Origin: Sphingopyxis panaciterrulae | GTDB taxonomy: Bacteria; Pseudomonadota; Alphaproteobacteria; Sphingomonadales; Sphingomonadaceae | Length of the DNA: 64,000 nucleotides | Assembly: GCF_014199295.1 (NCBI RefSeq) | Contig: NZ_JACIJH010000010.1 | Location: 102,442-166,441 of the forward strand | Reading direction: 5' to 3' | Shown here: piece after piece, positions 1-9,319 of the stretch | Layout of the letters: the number at the start of each line of letters is the position of its first letter | Position numbering within the stretch: position 1 is the first letter of the stretch | Position numbers and translations under genes: made by a program | Notes under the pieces: generated by a model | Databases searched by the model: none | What the model was told of the DNA's origin: nothing | The model's input: only the letters and a program-made list of their open reading frames with translations

Positions 1-2
1 AC

Positions 3-470
3 CGGGCGATCGCCGATCTGCGCGCCTTCGACGTCGCGGGCGTGCTCGCCGGGCGCCTCGACGCGATCGAGGCGATCGCCGCCCCGGTGCGCGAGCGCGT
101 CGACCTGACCCTCGACCCGACCGAACGCCACGGCTTCGCCTATCAGAGCTGGTTCGGCTTCTCGATCTTCGTCCCCGGCCAGGGCGCGCATATCGGGCTG
201 GGCGGCAGCTATGCAATCCCGGTCGGCGGCGGGCGGGAGGAACCCGCGGTCGGCTTTTCGCTCTATCCCGACCCGCTCATCGACGAAGGGCTGGCGGAGG
301 AGGACGAGCGCGAGCGCCGCATCTTCCTGCCCCCCGGCCACGACCCCGCGCTCACCGCCAGCCTGCGCGCCGACGGTTGGCGGACGGTCGCGGCGCTGAC
401 CGACGCCGACGAAGCGGCGCGGCTGGGCTGCGGTTGGGTGCTGGGACCGGACGGGCCGGTCGAGGCCTAG
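3..470 (+). CDS. hisZ: ATP phosphoribosyltransferase regulatory subunit HisZ (C-terminal part)
   Basis: The frame is open from the window edge, so only about the last 155 residues are present and the true start lies outside. HisZ is a class II histidyl-tRNA-synthetase paralogue that lacks aminoacylation. It binds short-form HisG and makes the first step of histidine synthesis active and feedback-sensitive. The segment HGFAYQSWFGFSIFVPG followed by GGSYAIP matches the HisRS-like core (the GGRYD-type strand). The next same-strand gene is purA, and hisZ-purA adjacency is common in sphingomonads. Its stop codon overlaps by four bases the end of the convergent gene at 467-844. The call rests on motif recognition and context. 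Confidence 0.85.
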   Translation, partial: RAIADLRAFDVAGVLAGRLDAIEAIAAPVRERVDLTLDPTERHGFAYQSWFGFSIFVPGQGAHIGLGGSYAIPVGGGREEPAVGFSLYPDPLIDEGLAEEDERERRIFLPPGHDPALTASLRADGWRTVAALTDADEAARLGCGWVLGPDGPVEA

Positions 471-844
471 AAATCCGAAACGCCGAAGCGCGGCACGCCC
501 TTGTTCGCGCCCGGCGGATCGAGCACGCTCACATCGAGTTCGAGCGGCTCGCCGATCCAGTGCGCGAGACTCGTATGATCGGCAAGGTCATCGTCGGTAA
601 GCGGGTGGACAAGCGCGCGAAGCCCCGCCTTTTCGATCATCGCGATCACCGCCGGAACCGCGGCGCCCAGGAAATGCACCTCATATTGCGCGATCGGATG
701 CGGACCGACGGGCGCGTCGATCATCGGGCCGACGAGCAGGATCGCCGGGTCGCGGCTGAATTCTTCGCGCAGCGCAGCAGCGGCGGTGCGCTCTTGCGCG
801 TCGTAATAGATATGAGCGTGGTAGGGGGCGTCGGCTTCGTTCAT
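467..844 (-). CDS. DOPA 4,5-dioxygenase family protein
   Basis: This is a 125-residue soluble protein of the small extradiol-like DOPA dioxygenase family. The family signature histidines are visible: YHAHIYYD near residues 8-15 and GPHPIAQYEVHF near residues 46-57. Plant and fungal relatives cleave DOPA, but bacterial members are mostly uncharacterised, so the substrate here is unknown. The start has a good upstream GGAGGAGA ribosome-binding site, which is contributed by the edge of the palindromic repeat at 857-981. It is convergent with hisZ and overlaps its stop by four bases. Length is typical of the family. Confidence 0.8.
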   Translation of the reverse strand: MNEADAPYHAHIYYDAQERTAAAALREEFSRDPAILLVGPMIDAPVGPHPIAQYEVHFLGAAVPAVIAMIEKAGLRALVHPLTDDDLADHTSLAHWIGEPLELDVSVLDPPGANKGVPRFGVSDF

Positions 845-856
845 GCATTTTCTCCT

Positions 857-981
857 CCCTCCCCTTCAGGGGAGGGCAGCGAGACTTGCCAGCTTGCTGG
901 CTTAGTCGCAGCGGGTGGGGGCCATCGGCCTTGCACAAGGCCGATGGCCCCCACCCCAACCCCTCCCCTAAAGGGGAGGGG
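857..981. repeat. Nested REP-like palindromic element
   Basis: Three hairpins lie in tandem: 857-876 (arms CCCTCCCC/GGGGAGGG), 913-956 (two perfect 21-base arms with a 2-base loop, core CCATCGGCCTTG) and 960-981 (arms CCCCTCCCC/GGGGAGGGG). The outer hairpins are themselves near mirror copies, so the unit is palindromic at two scales. The central core also appears, with one mismatch, in the repeat between ccmA and ccmB at 30001-30098, so this is probably a dispersed intergenic family. It lies between the divergent DOPA-dioxygenase-like gene and purA. Confidence 0.85.
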
Positions 982-1089
982 CCTGAATCGCCAGCCATCT
1001 CCCGCCTTCATCGCGCCGACCCTTGCCTCCGCGGCCAAATCCGCTAAGGCCGCGCGGGCCTCGGAGCCCGCACACAGCAGGACAGCATC

Positions 1090-2379
1090 ATGGCAAATGT
1101 TACCGTCATCGGGTCGCAATGGGGCGACGAGGGCAAGGGCAAGATCGTCGACTGGCTGGCCAGCCGCGCCGACGCGGTCGTCCGTTTCCAGGGCGGTCAT
1201 AATGCCGGCCATACGCTCGTCGTCGGCAACCAGACCTACAAGCTGTCGCTGCTCCCCTCCGGCATCGTCACCGGCACCTTGTCGATCATCGGCAACGGCG
1301 TCGTCCTCGATCCATGGGCGCTGCGCGACGAGATCACCAAGCTGCGCGGCCAGGGCGTCGAGATCAATCCCGACAATTTCGCCATCGCCGACAATTGCGC
1401 GCTGATCCTGCCCTTTCACCGCGACCTCGACGCGTTGCGCGAGACCGCCGCGGGCGCCGGCAAGATCGGCACCACCGGGCGCGGCATCGGCCCCGCCTAT
1501 GAGGACAAGGTCGGCCGCCGCGCGATCCGCGTCTGCGACCTCGCCCACCTCGACCATCTCGAGCCGCAGATCGACCGCCTGACCGCGCATCACGACGCGC
1601 TGCGCGCCGGTTTCGGCGAGCCGCCGATCGACCGCGAGCGCCTGCTCACCGACCTCGCCGAGATCGCCGACTATGTGCTCGACTATGCGCAGCCGGTGTG
1701 GAAGCGGCTGAAGAAGGTGCGCAAAGCCGGCGCGCGCATCCTGTTCGAGGGCGCGCAGGGCGTGCTGCTCGACATCGATCACGGCACCTATCCCTTTGTC
1801 ACCAGCTCGAACACCGTCAGCGGCACCGCGGCGGCGGGATCCGGCCTCGGCCCGTCGGCGGTCGGCTTCGTGCTCGGCATCGCCAAGGCTTATACGACGC
1901 GCGTCGGCAGCGGCCCCTTCCCGACCGAACTCGACGACGAAACCGGCCAGCAGCTCGGCGAGCGCGGGCACGAATTCGGCACCGTCACCGGCCGCAAGCG
2001 CCGCTGCGGCTGGTTCGACGCGGTGCTGGTGCGGCAGAGCTGCGCCGTGTCGGGCGTCACCGGCATTGCGCTGACCAAGCTCGACGTTCTCGACGGGTTC
2101 GAGAAGGTGCGCATCTGCACCGGCTATCGCCTGCGCGGCAAAATCCTCGACTATTTCCCCAGCCACGCCGCCGATCAGGCCGCGGTCGAACCGATTTACG
2201 AGGAAATGGACGGCTGGAGCGAATCGACCGCGGGCGCGCGCAGCTATGCCGACCTGCCCGCGCAGGCGATCAAATATATCCAGCGCGTGCAGGAGCTGAT
2301 CGAAACCCCGATCGCGCTGGTTTCGACCAGCCCCGAGCGCGAGGATACGATCCTGATCCGCGATCCGTTCAGCGACTGA
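1090..2379 (+). CDS. purA: Adenylosuccinate synthetase
   Basis: This 429-residue enzyme condenses IMP and aspartate using GTP, the committed step to AMP, in the cytoplasm. The N-terminal signature [11 protein letters not shown] (residues 8-18) and the GGHNAGHT segment near residue 37 are diagnostic, as is the [14 protein letters not shown] motif around residue 130. The C-terminal [14 protein letters not shown] segment near residue 300 is the conserved substrate-binding region. Length is normal for the family. It lies downstream of hisZ, separated by the convergent DOPA-dioxygenase-like gene and a palindromic repeat, so it probably has its own promoter. Confidence 0.98.
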   Translation: MANVTVIGSQWGDEGKGKIVDWLASRADAVVRFQGGHNAGHTLVVGNQTYKLSLLPSGIVTGTLSIIGNGVVLDPWALRDEITKLRGQGVEINPDNFAIADNCALILPFHRDLDALRETAAGAGKIGTTGRGIGPAYEDKVGRRAIRVCDLAHLDHLEPQIDRLTAHHDALRAGFGEPPIDRERLLTDLAEIADYVLDYAQPVWKRLKKVRKAGARILFEGAQGVLLDIDHGTYPFVTSSNTVSGTAAAGSGLGPSAVGFVLGIAKAYTTRVGSGPFPTELDDETGQQLGERGHEFGTVTGRKRRCGWFDAVLVRQSCAVSGVTGIALTKLDVLDGFEKVRICTGYRLRGKILDYFPSHAADQAAVEPIYEEMDGWSESTAGARSYADLPAQAIKYIQRVQELIETPIALVSTSPEREDTILIRDPFSD

Positions 2380-2395
2380 GACCCCTGACCCGCGC

Positions 2396-3565
2396 TTACG
2401 TGGTCGACAACCGGATCGAATCGATCGCGGTCGCCGCGTCGCGATCGGCAGCCTGCGGCCGGCCGACGATGGCGAATTCGGGATAGTCGCACATCACCGG
2501 CGCCGCGGCATCGAAGCGGACGACATGGTCCTTGCCCGGCGCCCGCGACCGCTCGAACGCCACCGCCCCCTTGCCGCGGCAGGCGAGACTGAACCCGAAG
2601 CTGTCGAGGCCGTTCAGTGCATCGACCCCTTCGACGCGGACCTCGAGCCGCGGCTGCGCCCCTTCGCGCAGCATGGTCATCGTATGCGCGATGACCGGCG
2701 CGCCCATGCCGTTCCACCGGATCTGCAACTGACCGGCATCGGACCGCGGGACGATCATGACCGAAATGCCCGGGCGGCTGGCGAGCGACCATTCGAAGGG
2801 CAGGACATTGTCGCGATCGCGCGACGTCAGGGCGGCGAACCTCGAGAAATCGGGATCATAGATCAACGTGCCCGCGCTTCCCGAGGGGTTGGCGGCCATG
2901 GCGATACGCACCGCCTCTCCCTGCCTTCCCGCCCGCACCATGGCGTCGAGCGACGTTTTCAGATCCGACCGGCTCAGCGTCATGCCCTTGGCCAGCATCT
3001 TGTCGAGCAACTGGATGCGCGCATCCAGCAATGCCGGATTGCCGAGCGCGCCCGCATAGGCGAAATAATGCCTGCGCCATGCCGGTTGCTTGTCGAGACG
3101 TTCGATCAACAGGTCCGCGGCCTGCGGATAGACTTCGATCTGCGCCAGCACCGCGACGATGTTCGACGTCAGCTTGCCACGGCGCAGAAGCGCGTCGGCA
3201 CGCATCACCGCCTCGCGCGGATCGCCGTCGCGCAGCGTCTCCACGATCAGATTCTGCTGGCTGGGCGTGTCGCGCCAGCCGAGCGCCTTGATCGTGTCGA
3301 TGAAGGTTTCGCGGCGCGCGGGATCGAGGTCGCCCCGCGATTCGACGGCGAAGAGCAGGTTGAGAACCGGCTGGTTCAGCGGCCGCCGCGCAAGGATGCT
3401 GCGCGCCTGGGCAGCAGTGGCGGGCGGGATGTCGACGTTTTCGATCGCGGTCAACGCCCAGCCGGGCTGCGCGGCGATCCGCTCGGCGCGCTGCTGCGCG
3501 AAGGCGAACAAGGTGAACGCCAGCAGCGCGACGAAAAACAGCCCCGACGCGATGATACGTGCCAT
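2396..3565 (-). CDS. Membrane-anchored hypothetical protein of the exopolysaccharide locus
   Basis: This protein of about 389 residues has one N-terminal membrane segment (IIASGLFFVALLAFTLFAFA) and a long extracytoplasmic region. The middle part looks alpha-helical and repeat-like (residues about 60-230); the C-terminal part (about 270-385) looks beta-rich. No catalytic motif was recognised. The ATG at 3565 is preferred over 3589 because it has GGAGGG/AGGA upstream and starts five bases after the stop of the O-antigen-ligase-like gene; the earlier codon would overlap that gene by 20 bases without a ribosome-binding site. Tight coupling suggests a role in polysaccharide assembly, but this is context only. 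Confidence 0.65.
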   Translation of the reverse strand: MARIIASGLFFVALLAFTLFAFAQQRAERIAAQPGWALTAIENVDIPPATAAQARSILARRPLNQPVLNLLFAVESRGDLDPARRETFIDTIKALGWRDTPSQQNLIVETLRDGDPREAVMRADALLRRGKLTSNIVAVLAQIEVYPQAADLLIERLDKQPAWRRHYFAYAGALGNPALLDARIQLLDKMLAKGMTLSRSDLKTSLDAMVRAGRQGEAVRIAMAANPSGSAGTLIYDPDFSRFAALTSRDRDNVLPFEWSLASRPGISVMIVPRSDAGQLQIRWNGMGAPVIAHTMTMLREGAQPRLEVRVEGVDALNGLDSFGFSLACRGKGAVAFERSRAPGKDHVVRFDAAAPVMCDYPEFAIVGRPQAADRDAATAIDSIRLSTT

Positions 3566-3569
3566 GATC

Positions 3570-4862
3570 CTATCCCTCCGCGCCGACATCGTTCGCGCGG
3601 ACCCGCACCCGCTTTTTCCCCGAGGGATCCGAATAGAAAAGCACGATAAGAATCGCGAAAAGGACGATCCCGGCGGGGGTTCGCAGCGGATAATCGACGA
3701 TCGAGTGCAAAGCGATCAGGCCGATAGAAAGCCCGGCCGGAATGGCATAGGTGCCGCCGCTCGCCGGATTACGCACCAGCCCGATTCCCCGCACAACCAG
3801 CGCAGCGGCAAATAACGCGAGAACCAGTATCCCCGGAATCCCCGTTTCGATCAGCAGCCCCAGATATTCGTCGTGCGGGCTGTTGACATAATAGATGCTC
3901 ACCTGATCGAGCGGCTCGCGCGCGGCATAGGCGGACACGAAGCTGCCGAGGCCGCTGCCCCACGGAAAATATTGTCCGACGAGCGGCCAGCTATTGTGCC
4001 AGATTTCGCTACGGCCATTTTCGGCCACATCGTTGAAGCGCGCGAGGGCATTGGCGACGACCGTGCTGAAACTGAAGAAATAGATCATGGCCGCCAGAAC
4101 GACCGCCGCCCCGGCGAAAACCCACAGGCGCGGCTTGCGCGGGCCGCGAAGGAAATAGAGGCCGATTGACGCGAAAAGACCGAGCAGCGTCAGCCCGAGC
4201 GCGGCGCGCGAAATAGTGCCGATGACCGCGGCGAGCAGGGTGATCGTCAGGACGGCCGACCAGGCGATCGCCGATTGCCGCGACGGGGCGCGGGCGTTGA
4301 CGAAGGCGATACTGAAGACCGCGGTGATCGCGAGCACCACCCCTTCGTGGTTGCGATTGGCGAAGAAGCCGATCAAATTGCCCCGGTGCGCGCTGTTATA
4401 GAAGTTGAGGGCACCGCCGGCGCTGCCGACCTGGATCACGCCGACGAGAACAGAGAGGACGACGAGCGCCAGGAACAGGCCGACGCATCGTTCCCGGCCA
4501 CGATCGTCAAGAAGCGACGCCGCGAAAAAGGCGGCATAGGGCGGCAAGAGCATCAGCAAGGCGAGCCACGTCGTCGCCGGGGTCAAGCTGAGCGGATGCG
4601 ATTGCCCTTCGGTGCCCACCAGGGCGAAGACGGCCTTCGGAACCTCGCGGCCGGGCAGCGCGTCCCACAATCCCGGCGGAAGCGGAATGAGTTGCAGCAG
4701 CGGCACCAGAGGGATCAGGAACAGCGCGATGCGCAGCAGCATCGGCAACTTCCAAACCGCGCCCCAGGCCCCCGCGGCGAGCGCAACCGACAAGCTGGCC
4801 GAAGCCGCCACGCAGATCAGGAAGATGCGCGGACTCGCGTCGCCCGAACTGCCGCCGAGCAC
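3570..4862 (-). CDS. O-antigen ligase / Wzy-type polymerase family membrane protein
   Basis: At least 430 residues, with about ten to twelve hydrophobic segments and a large loop between late helices containing NGRSEIWHNSWPLV and the PHDEYLGLLIETG motif typical of the Wzy_C/WaaL family. Such proteins polymerise or ligate lipid-linked glycans at the periplasmic face. The first standard start (GTG at 4862) cuts into a hydrophobic segment. The same frame stays open upstream and encodes a charged N-terminus followed by EILLCLLFASAF, with a GGAGAG site ahead of an ATT codon at 4955. The true start may therefore be ATT 4955 (461 residues). It is transcribed with the downstream anchored protein. Confidence 0.82.
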   Translation of the reverse strand: MLGGSSGDASPRIFLICVAASASLSVALAAGAWGAVWKLPMLLRIALFLIPLVPLLQLIPLPPGLWDALPGREVPKAVFALVGTEGQSHPLSLTPATTWLALLMLLPPYAAFFAASLLDDRGRERCVGLFLALVVLSVLVGVIQVGSAGGALNFYNSAHRGNLIGFFANRNHEGVVLAITAVFSIAFVNARAPSRQSAIAWSAVLTITLLAAVIGTISRAALGLTLLGLFASIGLYFLRGPRKPRLWVFAGAAVVLAAMIYFFSFSTVVANALARFNDVAENGRSEIWHNSWPLVGQYFPWGSGLGSFVSAYAAREPLDQVSIYYVNSPHDEYLGLLIETGIPGILVLALFAAALVVRGIGLVRNPASGGTYAIPAGLSIGLIALHSIVDYPLRTPAGIVLFAILIVLFYSDPSGKKRVRVRANDVGAEG

Positions 4863-4955
4863 GAAGGCGCTGGCGAAGAGAAGACAGAGCAGGATTTCAT
4901 TGGCGCGGACCAGCGACGCCGAAGCCGCCGCGCCCGCTCGAGCTTGCGTGGAAAT

Positions 4956-5267
4956 GGCTGATCTCTCCCGATTGTCGGCCCTATCGGCGATAAAGTTCGA
5001 TGCGGGAATTGCCCATGGCAGTCAAGGCGCTCTTACCCCCTCTGCCTCCGTTTTCGACCTGGGGGTGCTGGAACAGGCGCGGCGTACGCATCCCGTCCGA
5101 GCGCGTTTCGAACGGTCGCGCAGGCGCGGCTTTTCATCGCCAAAGCTCTGGTCTACAGCGCAAAATGGCGCAACGCTCTCCGCTCTGCCCGAAGGAGAGC
5201 CAGCACAGGCTGGCCCACCAATGGGCTTTCTGCAATGCAGCCATCAGTGACTCCGAAGGCATTTTCA
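4956..5267. other. Gene-poor intergenic spacer between divergent exopolysaccharide genes
   Basis: About 310 bases between the leftward O-antigen-ligase-like gene and the rightward Alg14-like gene. I see no supported coding frame here. A short hairpin (GCCAGC-ACAG-GCTGGC, 5199-5214) lies about 55 bases before the Alg14-like start. Divergent promoters must lie in this stretch, but no clear -35/-10 pair is visible. Confidence 0.5.
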
Positions 5268-5717
5268 ATGAAACGCAAGATATTGGTGGTGGCCTCGGCC
5301 GGCGGTCATTGGCATCAGGCCTGCCAGATCACCGAAGCGTTGCCCGCAGAGGATCTGTTCTTCGTGACCACGATGGACGAACTACCACAAATGGACGGCA
5401 AGGCGCCGTTCGCGATCGTCGCTGATTGCAACAAGAATACGCCGTTCCGCTTTCTGCTGTGCATCGGCCAGGCGGTATCGTGCCTGCTGCGGCAACGGCC
5501 GGACGTGGTGATTTCGACGGGCGCGCTTCCCGGCTTCGCTTTTATTATGATAGCGCATTTCCTCAGGATCAGGACGATCTGGATCGACAGCGTGGCCAAT
5601 GCGGAGGAGCCATCGCTTGCGGGGCAGAAAGCCCGCAGATTTTCCACGCTGTGGCTGTCGCAGTGGAAACATGTCGCCGATCAGGTCGGCGGCCGGTTCG
5701 AAGGATCGGTGCTGTGA
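5268..5717 (+). CDS. Alg14-like subunit of a split glycosyltransferase (PssD type)
   Basis: This 149-residue protein matches the N-terminal half of GT28-type transferases: KRKILVVASAGGHWHQ at the start and DVVISTGALPGFAFIMIAHF near residues 80-100, a membrane-associating segment. Alg14/PssD proteins anchor a catalytic Alg13/PssE partner at the membrane to add a sugar to a polyprenyl-linked intermediate; in rhizobia the pair is a glucuronosyltransferase. The start at 5268 is chosen over the in-frame ATG at 5235 because homology begins there and GAAGG lies upstream. The next gene begins inside its stop codon (GTGA), which fits translational coupling of the two subunits. Confidence 0.85.
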   Translation: MKRKILVVASAGGHWHQACQITEALPAEDLFFVTTMDELPQMDGKAPFAIVADCNKNTPFRFLLCIGQAVSCLLRQRPDVVISTGALPGFAFIMIAHFLRIRTIWIDSVANAEEPSLAGQKARRFSTLWLSQWKHVADQVGGRFEGSVL

Positions 5718-6184
5718 TCTTCGTAACCGTCGGAACGCAACTGCCCTTTCCGCGCCTGATGGGATGGGTCGATGCCATCGCCGCCCGCAACGCTCTCGAT
5801 GTTTTTGCGCAAACGGCGGAACCCAATGGGGCATACCGCCAGATCCGTCACCAGCCCTTCGTGACGCCCCAGGAATATGACAGCATCATCGCTGACACCC
5901 GCCTGATCGTGGGTCATGCCGGCATCGGGACGATTCTAACTGCAAAGCAGAAGAATCTCCCCCTCATCATCGTTCCCCGGCGCGCAGACCGGGGCGAGCA
6001 CCGCAACGATCATCAACTCGCTACGGCGCGCAATTTAACGGGGCATAGGGGCGTGCATGTCGCACAAAGCGAGAGCGAACTGGAAGCCTATCTGATAGCC
6101 CCGACGCTCGAATCGGCCTTTATCGAAGCGACGCCGGCCAAAATCGCGTTGCAGACCTTCGTTCGCGACTGGATTTACCGGTAG
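5714..6184 (+). CDS. Alg13-like catalytic subunit of a split glycosyltransferase (PssE type)
   Basis: This 156-residue protein starts at GTG 5714, overlapping the TGA of the Alg14-like gene. It begins IFVTVGTQLPFPRLMGWVD and contains DTRLIVGHAGIGTILTA near residue 75, the UDP-sugar-binding motif of the GT28 C-terminal domain, followed by LPLIIVPRR and the HRNDHQ segment. With its partner it forms a two-chain transferase acting on lipid-linked repeat units. UDP-GlcA is a reasonable guess for the donor because a UDP-glucuronate 4-epimerase is encoded at 17.2 kb, but the sugar is not proven. Confidence 0.87.
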   Translation: MIFVTVGTQLPFPRLMGWVDAIAARNALDVFAQTAEPNGAYRQIRHQPFVTPQEYDSIIADTRLIVGHAGIGTILTAKQKNLPLIIVPRRADRGEHRNDHQLATARNLTGHRGVHVAQSESELEAYLIAPTLESAFIEATPAKIALQTFVRDWIYR

Positions 6185-6280
6185 CGGCAATAATTCTCAT
6201 CGATCATCGGATGTTCAGGCTCGGACTCACAAACTGACGATCCAACCGAGACCCCACAATTAGGCAGGAGGACGACGGAG

Positions 6281-7795
6281 TTGAAGATCGTACCCGCCAT
6301 CGTCGGCTTGAGCCTGATCACGCTCGGCCTGTTTGGCTCATCGCGCTTCTTCACGCCAGAAAGTGTCTGGGGCGGAGAAAGCGCCTATGCCACAACCGGC
6401 TCGACGACGCCGATTTCCTGCCGGGAAAGGGCGCGAACCGCAAGCCGGACCGAAGAGACCCCGTTTCTTGATCTGGATTTTGCGCATCGCCGTTACGCTT
6501 ATGATGGACAAAGCGTGGCACTTTCGGCGCTCTTCGAGGTACCGCCGAAACTACGGTCCGAAAGCGACGTGCATAACGGCATAAAATTCGGCAAGGGAGG
6601 ACTGCAGCGCCCCTTGCGCCTCAAACGAGCGATCAGCGAGGAGTTGATCCGCCGGGGAGAGGCGACCATCGAACTGGATATCGTCCAGACAGCCGTCGAC
6701 ACGCCACAGACGATATTCGACTTCAACGCAGCCGTCGGCCCGGATTCAAACAGAATCTCGCTCAACCGGCGATCGGCGCGAGACCCCCGCGACTGGCTTG
6801 GCGGCGTCTTGCAGATGAACGTCTACAACGGTGGTGGCACGCCGAAACTCGACCTCAAGAACGGTCCCTCGACCCCCGACGAACTTCGCAACCGGATCGT
6901 CACTGTTCGTGCCACTGTCAAGAATGGCGACTATCGCCTTCAGGATCGCAATTCCGGCGAAGTCAGCCGTGCTGTTGACCTCCGCATTCCCCACCTGAAC
7001 AACCTCTATCTGGGTGGCGACCATCGCGGCAAACAGATGCTGCAAGGCTATATCCGGGCTATCCGCATCTATCGGCAGGCAATTCCGGCGACCTTTTCCA
7101 CCGTCAGAACGGACACCCATCAGACCTTGGGCAACAATGACTTCGCGGTCGAGGGGGAGGAAGGGACTTTGTGCTTCGTGCAGGGAACTCGTCAGGAACG
7201 CCAGATTTCGTTCAACATCGGTCCCGGCGACCAATGGCGAGGAGATCTTGCGAATGGCCATGACTATTCCGAACGATCGGAATTCCGGCAGACCGATACG
7301 ATGAAGAGGGGCGTGACCTATTGGAATGCCTTCGATTTCGTAGTGGACCATTTTGCGCGGGGTTCGGCGAAGACCGACTTCGCGATCCTCGCCCAATATC
7401 ACGCAGGCAAATCATCGATCCCCTCGCCCTGGCTACGGCTGGACTTGAGCGACCTGTCGACGGGAGGCAAAACAGTTCGCTTCTCCGTCGCTAGGGGAGA
7501 CAGGAAAGGCAAGCGTGGACAGAGCGTTTCCGCACACATCCCCGATTTCAAGCCCGGCCGATTTTACCATGTCGTCATCGAAACCAAAGCCAATCCTGTC
7601 GATGGTTTCGCCCGCATCTGGGTCGACGGCAAGCTGCTGCTGGAGGAAAAGGGAGCCATTGGCTATGCTGATGCGCCCGGAGCCGGCTATTTTCGTTTCG
7701 GTATCTACCGGACCCAAGGGACGTTGGGAACAACCATGGTGCGTTTCCGGAACGTGACGGGAACCACGACCCGCGATCTGTCAGATCGGATTTAG
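6281..7795 (+). CDS. Secreted LamG-like plus polysaccharide-lyase protein
   Basis: This 504-residue protein starts at TTG 6281, behind a strong AGGAGG site. It has an N-terminal signal or anchor (IVPAIVGLSLITLGLFG). Residues about 55-270 form a concanavalin/LamG-like module (DLDFAHRRYAYDGQSVALSA; NNLYLGGDHRGKQMLQGYI). Residues about 290-500 match the heparin-lyase-I-like polysaccharide lyase fold, with YSERSEFRQTD, AQYHAGK and YFRFGIYRTQ segments. Lyases inside exopolysaccharide loci usually trim or release the polymer made by the same locus. The actual substrate cannot be read from sequence. It follows the Alg13-like gene with a gap of about 95 bases. Confidence 0.75.
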   Translation: MKIVPAIVGLSLITLGLFGSSRFFTPESVWGGESAYATTGSTTPISCRERARTASRTEETPFLDLDFAHRRYAYDGQSVALSALFEVPPKLRSESDVHNGIKFGKGGLQRPLRLKRAISEELIRRGEATIELDIVQTAVDTPQTIFDFNAAVGPDSNRISLNRRSARDPRDWLGGVLQMNVYNGGGTPKLDLKNGPSTPDELRNRIVTVRATVKNGDYRLQDRNSGEVSRAVDLRIPHLNNLYLGGDHRGKQMLQGYIRAIRIYRQAIPATFSTVRTDTHQTLGNNDFAVEGEEGTLCFVQGTRQERQISFNIGPGDQWRGDLANGHDYSERSEFRQTDTMKRGVTYWNAFDFVVDHFARGSAKTDFAILAQYHAGKSSIPSPWLRLDLSDLSTGGKTVRFSVARGDRKGKRGQSVSAHIPDFKPGRFYHVVIETKANPVDGFARIWVDGKLLLEEKGAIGYADAPGAGYFRFGIYRTQGTLGTTMVRFRNVTGTTTRDLSDRI

Positions 7796-7959
7796 GAGAC
7801 CTGCGCCCAGCAAAGCCAAACCGCTCCTGGCCAATCGGAGGTTGCGCTACCTGACGCTCCCCCTCTTGGAAAGCCCATAGAATCGGCAATACACGCTCAT
7901 GTCTCTGCCCTCCCGCACACAGGTCTCCCAGGTCTGCCCCCCGAACCGGCGACAGCCGC

Positions 7960-9252
7960 CTATGACAGATCGGCATTCAACTCCGGCTGTTCCGCCGCAT
8001 CGGCCTTGTTCGCAGACGGTGGGCAGTCATGACGATAGGTGCGGGAGAATGCCGACCACCAAAGCAGCATGGCTGCGGCGGTTGTGCCAACCTGCGCCCA
8101 TATCACTGCCCCGATGTCGCCCCAATAGGCGGCGGCGACAACGGCAAGCAGCGTCATCGGGACCGAGACGAACCTAACCGCCAGAGCAGCCCCTGTGCGC
8201 CCCATAGCGCGCATCGCATTGGCAGCTGTGAAATTCACCGCTTGCAGCGGAATGATCATGGCCATGACATGCAGGACCGGTTGACCATAGGTCCATGATT
8301 CAGCCAGAATGGCGCGCCCAAGCCAATCCGGCATATTGGCGACCAATTGCGTCAGGCCGAGGAGGCCAAAGCCACTGATGGCTGCGATGCGGATCGCCTC
8401 TTTCTTCAAGGTCGCTGGGCGCCGTCCCCAGACGCGGACGAGATAGGGAACGACAGCCGTCACCAGACCAACGCTCAAGACATTGATAGGCGCCATGACG
8501 ATCTGCGCTCCGCGATAGGCAGCATTCCCTTCGAGTCCGATAAACAGCGCAACGACGTATATAATGCTCTGCTGGGACACCGAAACCAGCCCGCGGTCGA
8601 AAAGCAGGTTCCGCATCGCATTTTTCTGTTCACACAGCCAGGCTGCGATAGCGGACCATCGCGGCCGGGCTGTCCGCAGCAATGGCAGAGTGCAGAAAGC
8701 TGCCGCGACGCCGGATCCCACCCATATTGTCGTCACCTCTCCAAGCGAGGATCGGGAGTCCGACACAAAGAAGAAGCCCAGAACGATGAAAGCTAGCCAA
8801 AGCGCGTCAGTCACCAGAGCCAATTCGATGCGACGGGTCGCAAAGCCGATATAGCGGATCGTGTCCTGAACCGTCAGGCCGACCATCCCGACCGCAAGCG
8901 GAACAAGACCCACGCCGACCGGCCCCCTGAGCAACGCGGCGACGCCCAGCAAAATCATGCCCGCGCCTAGGCCGACGACGGCGGCAACGACTAGGTTGAT
9001 CGCACCATTCGCATTCGCCCGCCCCGCATCGGCAAGAAGAAGCACCTCTCCGGTGACAGCACGCGCGGATAGGACGACCAGCAGATATGTCGCAAAGACG
9101 ATCCCGAACGCACCAAAATCGCCAGCGGATAATATATGCGCCGCCGCAATCGACGCGGCGAGGTTGGAAAGGCTCGACAGCGCCTGATCGATACTGAACA
9201 AACCAACGCGAAACATAGATTTCGCCGCGGTCCTGACAGATTGATATTTCAT
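7960..9252 (-). CDS. Wzx-type polysaccharide flippase (MATE/MOP superfamily)
   Basis: A 430-residue integral membrane protein with about 12 predicted hydrophobic segments and no large soluble domain. The start, with LSSLSNLAASIAAAHILSAG followed by DFGAFGIVFATY, is the usual first-helix pattern of Wzx/RfbX flippases. Such proteins move undecaprenyl-linked repeat units across the inner membrane. The C-terminal tail (about 20 residues) is polar. It lies downstream of the HPr-kinase-like gene on the same strand, and the two are probably co-transcribed. Substrate specificity is unknown. Confidence 0.82.
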   Translation of the reverse strand: MKYQSVRTAAKSMFRVGLFSIDQALSSLSNLAASIAAAHILSAGDFGAFGIVFATYLLVVLSARAVTGEVLLLADAGRANANGAINLVVAAVVGLGAGMILLGVAALLRGPVGVGLVPLAVGMVGLTVQDTIRYIGFATRRIELALVTDALWLAFIVLGFFFVSDSRSSLGEVTTIWVGSGVAAAFCTLPLLRTARPRWSAIAAWLCEQKNAMRNLLFDRGLVSVSQQSIIYVVALFIGLEGNAAYRGAQIVMAPINVLSVGLVTAVVPYLVRVWGRRPATLKKEAIRIAAISGFGLLGLTQLVANMPDWLGRAILAESWTYGQPVLHVMAMIIPLQAVNFTAANAMRAMGRTGAALAVRFVSVPMTLLAVVAAAYWGDIGAVIWAQVGTTAAAMLLWWSAFSRTYRHDCPPSANKADAAEQPELNADLS

Positions 9253-9319
9253 CCGCGGTTCGCCTTGGCCACCACCGATCCACTGGGCGCGTCAACTGGA
9301 CTCGCCATTGCCTGCGATC

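Noticed and set aside
841..2166. 441-codon minus-strand frame opposite purA
   Set aside because: Shadow of purA; protein is low-complexity with no domain, and purA is certain.
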